A DNA stretch of 64,000 nucleotides from positions 186,001 to 250,000 of the forward strand of contig JADDOH010000498.1 in assembly GCA_016648135.1 (NCBI GenBank). The letters are read 5' to 3'. The DNA comes from Agrypnia vestita. Taxonomy: Eukaryota > Arthropoda > Insecta > Trichoptera > Phryganeidae. How positions within the stretch are numbered: the first letter of the stretch is position 1; every line of letters starts with the position of its first letter. Shown here piece by piece: positions 55,312 through 64,000 of the stretch. The notes under the pieces were generated by a model. It had not been told where the DNA came from, searched no databases, and worked only from the letters and a program-made list of their open reading frames with translations. A program made the position numbers and the translations under genes.

Positions 55312-55605
55312 GGTGTAAAAACATTGACAGCAATATCAAAAAAATATAGATATATAAATCTTATATTCAATCCTGATGAGGGCTCAGGTGTGAGCCGAAA
55401 GTAATTGGTAATAACTAAGTTATGAAGGATTAATAATGAACGGAATTCGTGATTTCATAGGAAACATAGTCTATAAACATGATTATGGAAGGAATAGATA
55501 CATTAAATCTAGAATTTAGTACATTTTAAATTAGTAATCCTCGGTGACTGCATTCAAATTATTTTAGATATTGCTGCCTTTTCTTTTACACCCCACAATT
55601 GGGAT
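55312..55605. mobile_element. MITE family S containing a hammerhead
   Basis: GTGGGGTGTAAAAACATTGA at the left and CTTTTACACCCCAC at the right are inverted ends. TTTAAATTAGTAATCCTCGG and TGACTGCATTCAAATT match the other family S copies. A Penelope-type segment (55,365-55,435) lies inside. Confidence 0.65.
55368..55412 (+). ncRNA. Hammerhead ribozyme core (Penelope-type)
   Basis: CTGATGA at 55,373-55,379. Stem II GGCTCA (55,381-55,386) pairs perfectly with TGAGCC (55,391-55,396), loop GGTG. GAAA at 55,397-55,400 is followed by GTAATT. Compared with the 49.1-kb copy, stem II is better but the AACTAGTT palindrome is mutated (AAGTAATT) and stem I is weak, so activity is doubtful. Confidence 0.6.
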
Positions 55606-55609
55606 TTTT

Positions 55610-58015
55610 TTTAGTCATCCGCTATCGTTTGAACTTTACTATTTTATTTTAATTTTTACCAAACTAAACTTTTCCAATGCTACACACGTTGAATAATCTT
55701 GTCACTACTACAGTTTTGTATCGAATAGTTACTATACACCCTACAAAAGAGACCAGTCGTCTCGAAAGTAATCCATCGTTAAAATAATCCAACGTTTAGT
55801 TTAGTAAAAAATTAACTACCCTGTAAATGGAGATGTTTAATATTTTAACTTGAAAACCGACAATTTATAGATCAGCTTTTACGACAATTTTCAACCAAAT
55901 TTTCTGAACGACAATATTCCAAACTACAGTAGCCTAGACTCTGAGCAATCTCTCAACGGTGAAACTTGTCTCTAGAGTGACCGTAAAGTTTCATATTCAA
56001 ATTAATAAAAGGCTGGCTATTCACGCAAATCATCCTTATATACCTAACTAGAAATTGTAGAAAACAAATCGAGTTAAATATAAATGCTCCGATAATATTC
56101 CTAGATCATGTTGGAGGTACTGATAATATTGTATTAAGTAAATTTCATTTTGATTTAATTCCTAGAACTCGCAGTTGACGTTTAGGTGTCCGGACTGCAC
56201 GCCCGCCTGCTGTAGTTTAAATTTCTCTCCGCATATTATAGTAGGTATATTCAATTAAAATGAATGATTTACCGAAGACAGTGTACTGACCTTTCGATCA
56301 ACGTAGAGCTTATTTGCGTAAGCGTGCCTTAGACATTGTATGGACCTTTGCAGTGCATCCGAATTAACTGGCGCTTCGCAGGACTTCCCCCTGCCCTAGC
56401 CCTTCGACCTAAATTTGCGGCGAGCACTTTCCTCAAATAATAATAACACTTGTGAATATTACGAGATTATATTAAATTCAAATATCGGACGTTAGTTAAT
56501 AAAAAAAATTTCGGTAAACTGAATTTATGAAATTCGGATACTGAATTCCATATTTGAATTGATTGATTACACTACGAAAAACTTCACGCCGGCATCATCT
56601 CAGCGAGTCTCTGGATAAGAAATCGTTGATATTTATTTTTTTATATTTTTAAACAACTAATAAGTATCCTTATGAAGCTTTTATAAATATTGGCATATGA
56701 ATTCTTCGCCCAAGCGCGGGATTTTCTAAAAAGCTATTCGAAAAGTTTTCTAAAATGTATCTACCGTTACTAGAAAAATTCTTCCACTATTTTGGTTAAA
56801 CGCTAATCACCCGTCTCCACCGGGACGATCCCGGTATTTTGCGACTGCTAGTGTTGTAATGATTCGAGTAAAAAAAAAATACTGGCACAATTTTTAAAAT
56901 AGCAAAAGAATCTAACCACTTTTGTTACTGATTTAATGTGACGTTTAGGATGATTTGAACAAGTATTAGAAAATTTAGTCTTTTATGGACACACCACTAG
57001 TGATGTGATAACTGCTATCGTCTTCTGCAGTACTCATTGACTACTTAACAGTGGCGTGCACTCGGCATTTTGAAAAAATATGTACTTAACTAGAATTTCC
57101 ACGAAATACATTATGTATTTAGTAATTTTCATATTATTCAGAATTCGATATTTCATAATATTCTGTCAGGTTTATTCATTTCTAACTATAAGCGTCTACT
57201 ACTTGGATATGTTCTCGGGAATGCGTTTGCTTTCGTAGTATTTGGATTATTGGTTTATTAGAAAATGCATAGTTAAATAGCTGCTTGAAATTCATTTATC
57301 AGATTAACCTATAATACGAGATAATAATAAGTCGCATCCGCTATACCGAATTATTGGGGTAGTTTGTCGCCCTTCACTCGCATTGGCACTCGCCTTCCTA
57401 CTCGCATTGCCGCTCGCCCTGCCACTCGCTTCATTCCGTCTAGATCTACGGCTCTCGACGGTATATTATTATCAATAGGCAGCAGGTAGGAGCCGCTCCA
57501 TCATTTCAGCCGACACTGATCATTGAAGCGTTTCTTCTTCAACTAATAAAATTACAAATGATCGACCTAATATTTTTTCTTGTTTCGTACTGACACCAAT
57601 TTGTTTTCCGCGGCACCAGTTTTTACCGTTCGTTATTATATAATTTGACCTCAAAATAAAGTCTATTTATATTTCGATATTTTTTACAAAGACCTCGGTA
57701 ATCTACTTACAAGAGAGGCTCGCTTACAGTCAAGTGCAATTTTAAATTCGTGGAATATCCGCGAGTTTACTTATTTTTAAAAAGATTTTTCCCAAAGTCT
57801 CGCATCTTGACTGCTCGGCTCCTGAGCGTGACTGTATTGCACGTGCGAATGACACACTTTGATCTATATCAAAAGTGATATTTGTGTTCAAATCAATGAA
57901 AAAACGTACTTATTAGGAAAATACGTATACTCTCAGACATAGAGGATCAAAGTACAGTATCTAAACTCGCTCATCTTCCAGAGGAAAATAAGCGGTAAAA
58001 GACATGTACCATGGG
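55610..58015. other. No recognised feature
   Basis: 2.4 kb of AT-rich, apparently single-copy DNA. CACTCGCATTGGCACTCGCC..CTCGCATTGCCGCTCGCC at 57,375-57,420 is a short imperfect tandem repeat. No coding frame with resemblance to a family. Confidence 0.4.
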
Positions 58016-58022
58016 AAACTGG

Positions 58023-58190
58023 TATACCTCTTTCCATTGAAGAAAGACAGTCGAATTTGTATATGTAAGCCGAGCGTGCGACGTGCATTGTTTCGTTGTG
58101 TCGGTGTTTATTCCCGTAAACGCCAACACGTCGTACGCACGGCTTACACATACTAATTCGATTGTTTTTCTTAAATGGAATGAGGGCTAC
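58023..58190. mobile_element. Palindromic MITE, family P
   Basis: TATACCTCTTTCCATTGAAG at the left and TTCTTAAATGGAATGAGGG at the right, arms with AAAGACAGTCGAATTTGTAT, centre GTGTCGGTGTTTATTCCCGT. Confidence 0.7.
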
Positions 58191-58199
58191 CAGCGTAGC

Positions 58200-59815
58200 T
58201 CGACTGAGTCGGTGAATAGATTTGTGATCGCCGGTAGGAGATGGCACTACAAGAAGAAGATTAGGAAAATGGTCCTTCAATAATGAAAATATTACCAAGA
58301 TCTTTGTACCTGGGGACATAACGACTGCTAAGATAAACTCTACTCGCCTTTTATAAGTCGTAGGATAATCTTATTTCATAAGGAACACAATTCCAATCTA
58401 GTTAGCTTCACTGAGTATTAGATACAACGGGATAAATTGATGGCAATATAAAGTACGCAGGTAGCTCGGGGAAAATAAGCACACGAGGCGAGTCGAAGGG
58501 TTTTCCCAACACCAGAATAATTATATATAAATGTTGACTTCATACTTCCGTGGAATCCGTATCCTTTGCATGGCTTTAAATAGACCTCGCCGTTAAACTC
58601 GTTTTCTAAATTTACTTTATCTCCGTAGAAGGGTAAAATAAGATAAATAAAGGGAAAAAAAGTTGTAAATATCAATAACAATGACGCGACTAAGTTATTA
58701 GTTGTGATGTGAAGACTCGTTTGTTTTGCTGCCAAGACGTTGGGGATTCGCTGCGTCACACTCTGAGTACGTCACAGATTTATCAGAATGTTGCACTTCT
58801 GGAATACAACATTTCCAGCGCTACTTCAAATAAGTCGAACACAAATTAATATTCATTTTGTTCAACAAATAATTACATAAATAGAAAAAATGCCCGAGTG
58901 GTTCAGGGTCACCCGTACCCAGAGGGACCGCTAAAATCGATTTTTTTAATTCTAATTAACCGTGAATTGTTATGATTCGCATTTTTTCATAAAAAATAAG
59001 AGAAATAGTGTCAAAATTTGCCGTACTACATCTTGATCTATTCGAGTTTCGCGCATCTTCGCGTGCTACGATTACTTCGTGTTTTATGCTTTTATGAATT
59101 GAAATATAAATATTCGGGTTTTCTTTTTTGACGACTTTGTCATGTTTCTGTTTAAAATAAATCTTCTGATATTACTACTTATTGTATTTTTGCTCAATAT
59201 GTTTGTAGGGTAGAAAGCTTAAAGATTGTTAGTGATTATTTCGAACTTTACAGGAGAGCAAAAAAAAAGATGTTTTAATCCCATTTTGTCCATTTTTATT
59301 TTATTATTAAACGATTTCGTGTTTTGGATAAACAAACATGCGAGTGGAAATAATATTAAAAGAAATATTGATGAAATTAGATTTAAAAATGTTATTTTGC
59401 CCTCCTGTAAAGTTAGAAATAATCACTATCGCCCTTTAGGCTTTCTACTCTCTGTATGTATTATTTTTTAAATGATGTTTTGTTTCTGCGGTCCAAACAT
59501 TTCCCTAAATAACTGACGGTGGGCCGCAGACATTGATTTTTAAAGCGAAATTCATCTCCATTTGTTTGAGTGATCTCCATCTAAAATGAATATTTAAAAA
59601 AAAAACGCAGGAAACCCGTTTGCACGGCACGGGTCTAAATCGTGCAATCCGAGATGATGAATATGTTTTTATAATTATCAAATCAAACAAAGCTAAACAA
59701 ACCTTTCAATTTCCAATAATATATTCGATTGTACAGTTATCTCGTTGCTACTAGCAAAAATTAAGGAGAAGTCTTCTGCATTAAATTTTAAATAGAAAAT
59801 ATTCTTTACATTTTG
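58200..59815. other. No recognised feature
   Basis: AT-rich, with short non-family open frames (for example 58,759-58,418 minus, 113 codons, leucine/phenylalanine-rich low-complexity). No element ends recognised. Confidence 0.4.
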
Positions 59816-59819
59816 GATG

Positions 59820-60380
59820 TAATATCTTTAGTTATGGAGGTACGCGACATCAAAGTTTGCATTTTTATTTTCAATACTAGCCGTGCACCCGTGAAAAATC
59901 AAGGGACGTAATAATTGCAGGATTTTGAAGCCGAAAATTCATGAATAGAAAACCATTTGTTTTTTTTTAATTACTGTACACTTAAACCTAAACTAAATAT
60001 TAATAAAGTTATAATATAAAAATTTCAAGACCGCGTGATCTCGACCTTTGCGTGTTGCTTGTTTTACAGACGTTTTACAAATTAACGGACCGACAGACAG
60101 ACAACGAAATTACTATATTTCTGACTTATCTTTTGTAAACCGTTAGGCTTTTTTATAGTTTTTTGTCGTTTTATTTTACTCGTATTAAAGAGAATGATTT
60201 TTTTAATATTCCATGTAAATTATCGTAATGATAGTCAACGTTTTACAGAAAATAAGTCGAATATATTGAAAAAAAAAATGCAGACTTAAGACAAAGTGTA
60301 AAGAATACTTTCTATTAAAAATTTAATAAAGAAAACTCCCCTGAATTATTTGCTACTAGCTTCGAGACACCCTGTACATG
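59820..60380. mobile_element. Fold-back element, family F, split by a Helitron fragment
   Basis: GACATCAAAGTTTGCATTTT..TTTTCAATA at 59,848-59,874 resumes as TATTTCTGACTTATCTTTTG at 60,115. The right arm ends GCTTCGAGACACCCTGTA. The intervening piece starts ACTAGCCGTGCACCCGTGAA, which on the minus strand is a Helitron-type end (CACGGGTGCACGGCTAGT). Confidence 0.65.
59876..60112 (-). mobile_element. Helitron fragment inserted in a fold-back element
   Basis: The minus-strand 3' terminus is GGTGCACGG-CTAGT. The far end carries GACCGACAGACAGACAAC, a motif also seen near 51,405-51,420 (ACAGACGGACAGGCAAC). It interrupts the family F element at the homologous position of the 29.3-kb copy. Confidence 0.55.
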
Positions 60381-60606
60381 AATATTTAAATCTATTTTAA
60401 ATAATTGAATTTGGTTCCGCTCAGAGAGTGTAGTGAGGAAATGTAAAAACTGTTAACGAAAAACAAAATAAACTAATTCGAAATATGGACAACAAAAAGT
60501 GAAAAAAACTAGTTAGAGCGACCGATGAAGCTCGTGCGGACTGCTTGACTGTCGGCATGGAAGCGCGCGCGGGGCGGTGAGGAGCGTCCTGAGGAGCGCC
60601 CTGAGG

Positions 60607-60685
60607 ATGGAGTACCCCTGGGCCGCGGAGGAGCACCCCGAGGACGGGCGCAGGTCCCAGCCCAGGCCCCACCCGAGCGTGACAG
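60607..60685 (+). CDS. Candidate first coding exon, gene unknown
   Basis: The frame reads MEYPWAAEEHPEDGRRSQPR then P-H-P-S-V-T and a split codon at CAG|GTATAT. It is GC-rich, with codon use unlike the surroundings. An in-frame TGA lies ~75 bases upstream, so ATG 60,607 is the first available start. Upstream GAGGAGCGTCCTGAGGAGCG repeats hint that it may be low-complexity. No family resemblance. The opposite strand is also open for 75 codons. Confidence 0.3.
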
Positions 60686-60852
60686 GTATATTTACACGCA
60701 TCTTTACATCCTGATCATACATTGCGACTAAATCAAACAATAATTTTTCTTGATCTTATCACTTAACTCGAATTAAACTAAACGCTACTCTTTTTAATCG
60801 CTATCACTCTTTTATAAATACTTTGTTTGAAATTACTGCGAATGGTGCCTAC

Positions 60853-61577
60853 CAGTGATGCAACGAATACGAATATTCGTATTCGCCGAATATAATTACG
60901 AATATCATCACGAATATTCGTATTCGCCGAATATCATTAAGAATATTAAAAACAAACTATTTATAAGTGAACGCAACGCAAATAACGGTTTGACTGTGCA
61001 CCGTGTATCCGAACACACCTCTATTATCGGGGATTCCCCTCATTGAATGAATGGATTTGTTGAGTTCTCAAATTCTTTTTGCTATGGAACTCAAGCTGTC
61101 AATTGTTACTTGTTTCTTGTTTCAAGGCATAACATGAGTTCTTTCATCTAGTTTTTTTGGGTTTTTAAAAAGGTTAGGTGCTCATTCCATGTAGTTTTTG
61201 TTTTGTAATACGTATTGTTCGTTCCATTTTATTTCCGATGTGTAAAAGTGTTAACTCTTATAAAATAATTTCAAATTAAATCTAATAACATGACCTCTCA
61301 TAAGCGTGAAAAAAGTGATATTTATTTTCGACCGCTGGGAATGTATAAACGGATAAAAGAAATGTTGTGCTTTTTTAACAAAAATTTTCCGGTGGTAAAT
61401 TTTAATTATTAAATCTCTAAGCAAAAAAAAACAGTGGTGTATTATTTATTACCTTATTGAATTACTCGTATTCGTATTCGCCGAATAGTAGGTTTGATAT
61501 TCGTATTCGTATTCGCCGAATAGTAAGGTTTGATATTCGTATTCGTATTAGTGAAAGTAGTATTCGTTGTATCACTA
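60853..61577. mobile_element. hAT-like MITE with GAATACGAATATTCG repeats
   Basis: CAGTGATGCAACGAATAC at the left and GTATTCGTTGTATCACTA at the right are inverted ends. The outside 8-mers GTGCCTAC / GTACCCAC agree at 6 of 8 positions, a decayed hAT-style duplication. Subterminal ATTCGTATTCGCCGAATA units occur twice at each end. No transposase ORF in the middle. Confidence 0.7.
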
Positions 61578-61614
61578 GTACCCACCGCTTACCCAGGACA
61601 TTCGTCTCCAGGTT

Positions 61615-61700
61615 GACATATTTTTGATACTAGCAGGCAAGGCCAAGCTGCCCCGTGCAGCCGTTGCGAGGCGGCACTGCCGCCATTGCAAACCATTCAC
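61615..61700 (-). mobile_element. Helitron 3' end (minus strand)
   Basis: On the minus strand: GGGGCAGCTTGGCCTTGCC-TG-CTAGT. GGCA/TGCC pair before CTAGT. Related to the 36.5-kb end (…GCCTGCTAGT). Confidence 0.5.
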
Positions 61701-62455
61701 AGTCGGCCCATGGTGCTTATCAATTTATTTAAAAAAAAAATATTATAAATCTAGAAAACATACATAAGAAAATATAAATAAGTACAAAGGGCATCCATAA
61801 AGTAAGTTTTGAAATACAAAATAGTACAAATGAGAAAAAGGAAAGAAATAAGTGGAAATAAAAAGAATACTTAAAAGTAAATAAAAATATACAGACATTC
61901 CATTTTATAATATGGAATAACATTTCATCCCGTTATCGCTTGTAATAGTCGCATTTATTTATTTCTAGGTAAGAACTGCCTTGATTATTTTGCTCGATAT
62001 CTGTCGCACTGAAATTCCACGACTGAGCATATCACCGTCTCGAGCGCACTTCGCATCGATCTAAATGTCAAAACTCTCTCACCGCGGCGTGGTCCCACTA
62101 TTTATACCCAAACGCTGGTTTTTCGAACGTCCTAAATTATTCTGGTATTTAAGAGGCTGTTCCAGGCACCTCCTGAAGGTTATCCCGAGAGTAGAAGATG
62201 CTAGAGGCTTTCATGTTATTTTCTTCATCGACATATTATGAGGGACCTTGTACGTAATCTCTTTAACCATTTAATATGGTGACGAGGATTCAGCTCTGAC
62301 CATTGTAATACCGTCTGCAGAGCTATGACTCTTTCATATTTCATTTATTCTGATTTCCTGTCCCTGAAAATTGTACCGACAAATGTAAAAACTAATTTGC
62401 GTAACATTTTTTATTTATGTTATCGTTACAATGCTTATGTTTCGTACCTGGTATT
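61700..62455. other. No recognised feature
   Basis: AT-rich. A low-complexity K/Y-coding tract at 61,730-61,920 precedes a mixed-composition block at 62,000-62,240 without repeat ends or coding resemblance. Confidence 0.35.
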
Positions 62456-62459
62456 CTTC

Positions 62460-63058
62460 GTTCAATTTAAATAGAAAATATTCTGTACACTTATGGCGAA
62501 ATTTCGACTGTCATGGAGATAAGCGTCAACAAACATCAAAGTTCGAATTTTTTTTCAATATAGGTATCTCGCTTTTTTTTGTAAAACGTTAGACTATTAC
62601 GAAAGTAACTATGTGAAAAATCACGGGACACAATAATTAGTAATAAGAACCCTTGCGTGACACAAGCCGCACGCTGATTGCGTTTCACACTCTAATTATC
62701 TAAAGTGGTAATTCCAGCAAGTTAAGAACCGACAGATAATTATTATAGTTAGATTAGATTAGTTTTGTATCGAATATTAAAAATTCATTTGCTTTACAAG
62801 TCAAATAAAATGATAAAAACGTTGCAGAAATTTGAAATAAATTTTTGTCATTTTATTTATTTAACTATTATTGAAGCAAATGTATTTTTCATATTTCATA
62901 GAAGTTACTGTACCGATAATCTTACATTTCACGGAAAATAAGTCAAAAATATTCTTCATCTAGATATTTCACCTAAAGGGTAAAAAATGTTTTTTATTCA
63001 AAATTGAATGAAGAAGTCTCCCGAAGTTCTCGCTACTAGCTACGAGACACCTTGTGTA
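62460..63058. mobile_element. Fold-back element, family F, most diverged copy
   Basis: AACATCAAAGTTCGAATTTT and TTTTGTAAAACGTTAGACTA at the left, GATAAAAACGTTGCAGAAAT in the centre, and GAAAATAAGTCAAAAATATT..TAGCTACGAGACACCTTGTG at the right. An insertion of ~130 bases after AAAATCACGGGACACAATAA sits at the same place as the Helitron in the 59.8-kb copy. Confidence 0.6.
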
Positions 63059-63451
63059 TGAACCACATAACAAAACATGAACCGCATCCTATTCTTACAT
63101 TACACAGGGCAATAAGTTTTTGCACTTTTGAAAATTCAATTAAAAAAATAACTACAGATCGATAATGAATGTCTGTTCAACTGAAAGAGCATCATTGGGA
63201 AAATTGTTTCTTAAAAATCATGTCATCTAAGTGTTCACCGTGCCCACCAATGGCATATTCATCGTATGTTGAGTTATTGTTGTTGATTTCTCCAAGTAAA
63301 CACGACTTTTAAGATAACGCTACAAAAAACAAAAGGTATTAATTAAACCTGGGCGGAGGAGGGCATGGGATGTCGGCTCTACGCGATATCAATTTGTTAG
63401 GAAACGTTTCATTCACCTCCGGTATGGTCACACGTCACAAGTATCGCAGGT

Positions 63452-63676
63452 TTGCCTCACCTTGCTGCGTTCAAATCCTCCGATCGTATCCTGGGAGTTG
63501 CCGGACTTCGGCATCTTGACACATTCTTCAGAATTAACAGCAGCAGAATGACCGCGTGCTTTTTTAAAGACTTGAAGACCGATTATGATCGCTATTTGAT
63601 GACGTGGCCACCTGTCACTTTTGGAGAATTACATTTTTATTTTTTAAAAAACAGATTGTCAACATCTCATTATTGA
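63452..63676 (+). other. Unassigned 74-codon open frame
   Basis: Residues include K-S-S-D-R-I-L-G-V-A-G-L-R-H-L-D-T-F-F-R and D-Y-D-R-Y-L-M-T-W-P-P-V. The surrounding 63,340-63,650 is less AT-rich than its neighbours. I cannot tie it to a family. It may be a transposon scrap or chance. Confidence 0.25.
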
Positions 63677-63754
63677 CCCTAGCTTATGGTTCTTGAGTAA
63701 CATAAAAGTACAAGGTGACATATCTTGTGGTCATTTTGAATAGGATATAATTAC

Positions 63755-64000
63755 ACAATACACTTTTTATGCTAAATTAATAATAAATAATTTCTTAATG
63801 ATAAATTAATATTGTAAATAATATTCGGAACAAAATGAAAAATTGTCTTTATTTTGTTCTGAATATTATTTACAATTTAGAAATGAGTTCTTGGTTACCA
63901 AGTTTATAAACTGAACACTTTTTTTGATAAATTAATAATAAATAATGTCTTAATGATAAAGTAAATTGTACATAATATTTAGAACAAAATAAGGATTTTC
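63755..64000. repeat. Tandem ~155-bp duplication with hairpin at window end
   Basis: AAATTAATAATAAATAATTT..CTTAATGATAAATTAA..AATATTCGGAACAAAATG (63,772-63,840) recurs as AAATTAATAATAAATAATGT..CTTAATGATAAAGTAA..AATATTTAGAACAAAATA (63,928-64,000). Between them ATTGTAAATAATATTCGGAA and TTCTGAATATTATTTACAAT form a 20-odd-bp hairpin. The right unit runs off the window. Confidence 0.7.

Noticed and set aside
58418..58759. 113-codon minus-strand membrane protein
   Set aside because: L/F/I-rich because of AT-rich DNA. No plausible promoter, splice sites or conserved motif seen.

Overview
The window looks like insect nuclear DNA, most likely from a moth or butterfly. It is AT-rich and intron-rich. 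It carries many decayed non-LTR retrotransposon tails of the RT/endonuclease type that is very common in Lepidoptera, Helitron 3' ends with the lepidopteran-type hairpin followed by CTAGT, tRNA-derived SINEs, and a short run of the insect telomere repeat (CCTAA)n. There are no bacterial-type operons, rRNA genes or CRISPR arrays. The lineage call is an inference from repeat style.

Host genes. One complete protein gene can be assembled by eye, on the minus strand at 16,070-3,730. Fourteen exons join without a phase error into a 682-residue protein. Its first ~195 residues are a ropporin / radial-spoke RSP11-type protein (ROPN1L family, with an RIIa docking-and-dimerisation domain). It continues for ~485 residues into acidic spacers and a C-terminal domain I do not recognise. 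About 1.3 kb upstream, on the opposite strand, is a probable first coding exon of a second gene (17,365-17,404, with an upstream ORF at 17,246-17,314). Its later exons were not found, so the remaining 46 kb may be a very long first intron or intergenic DNA. Two weaker single-exon candidates lie at 36,313-36,480 (minus) and 60,607-60,685 (plus).

Mobile DNA. Everything else I can name is transposable-element debris. (i) Class I: RT-tail fragments in both orientations, one BEL/Pao-like scrap, a Penelope-like element with a GIY-YIG endonuclease remnant (48.2-49.15 kb), and tRNA-headed SINEs. (ii) Class II: PIF/Harbinger (one with recognisable transposase, 22.9-23.6 kb), hAT (19.4 and 60.9 kb, with 8-bp target duplications), pogo/Tigger-type fold-backs, a TTAA-flanked piggyBac-like element, Helitron 3' ends, and several unnamed palindromic MITE families present in 2-5 copies here. 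(iii) A decayed mobile ORF of a type that usually carries a Cys-rich tail (42.3-42.8 kb), with a separate spliced 77-residue ORF just downstream. Nested insertions (hAT in LINE, Harbinger MITE in LINE, Helitron in fold-back) give a relative chronology.

The most interesting non-genic signal is a set of hammerhead-ribozyme cores at 10,263, 33,194 (minus), 49,083 and 55,373, with a broken one near 53,795. Each has CTGATGA, a complementary stem II and GAAA in the correct order. At least the 49.1-kb copy lies directly downstream of the Penelope-type fragment, and three of the four are followed by an AACTAGTT- or AACGTT-like palindrome, as expected for minimal dimeric Penelope hammerheads. The second notable structure is a ~650-bp fold-back whose arm ends close to a 5' splice site of the ropporin-like gene.
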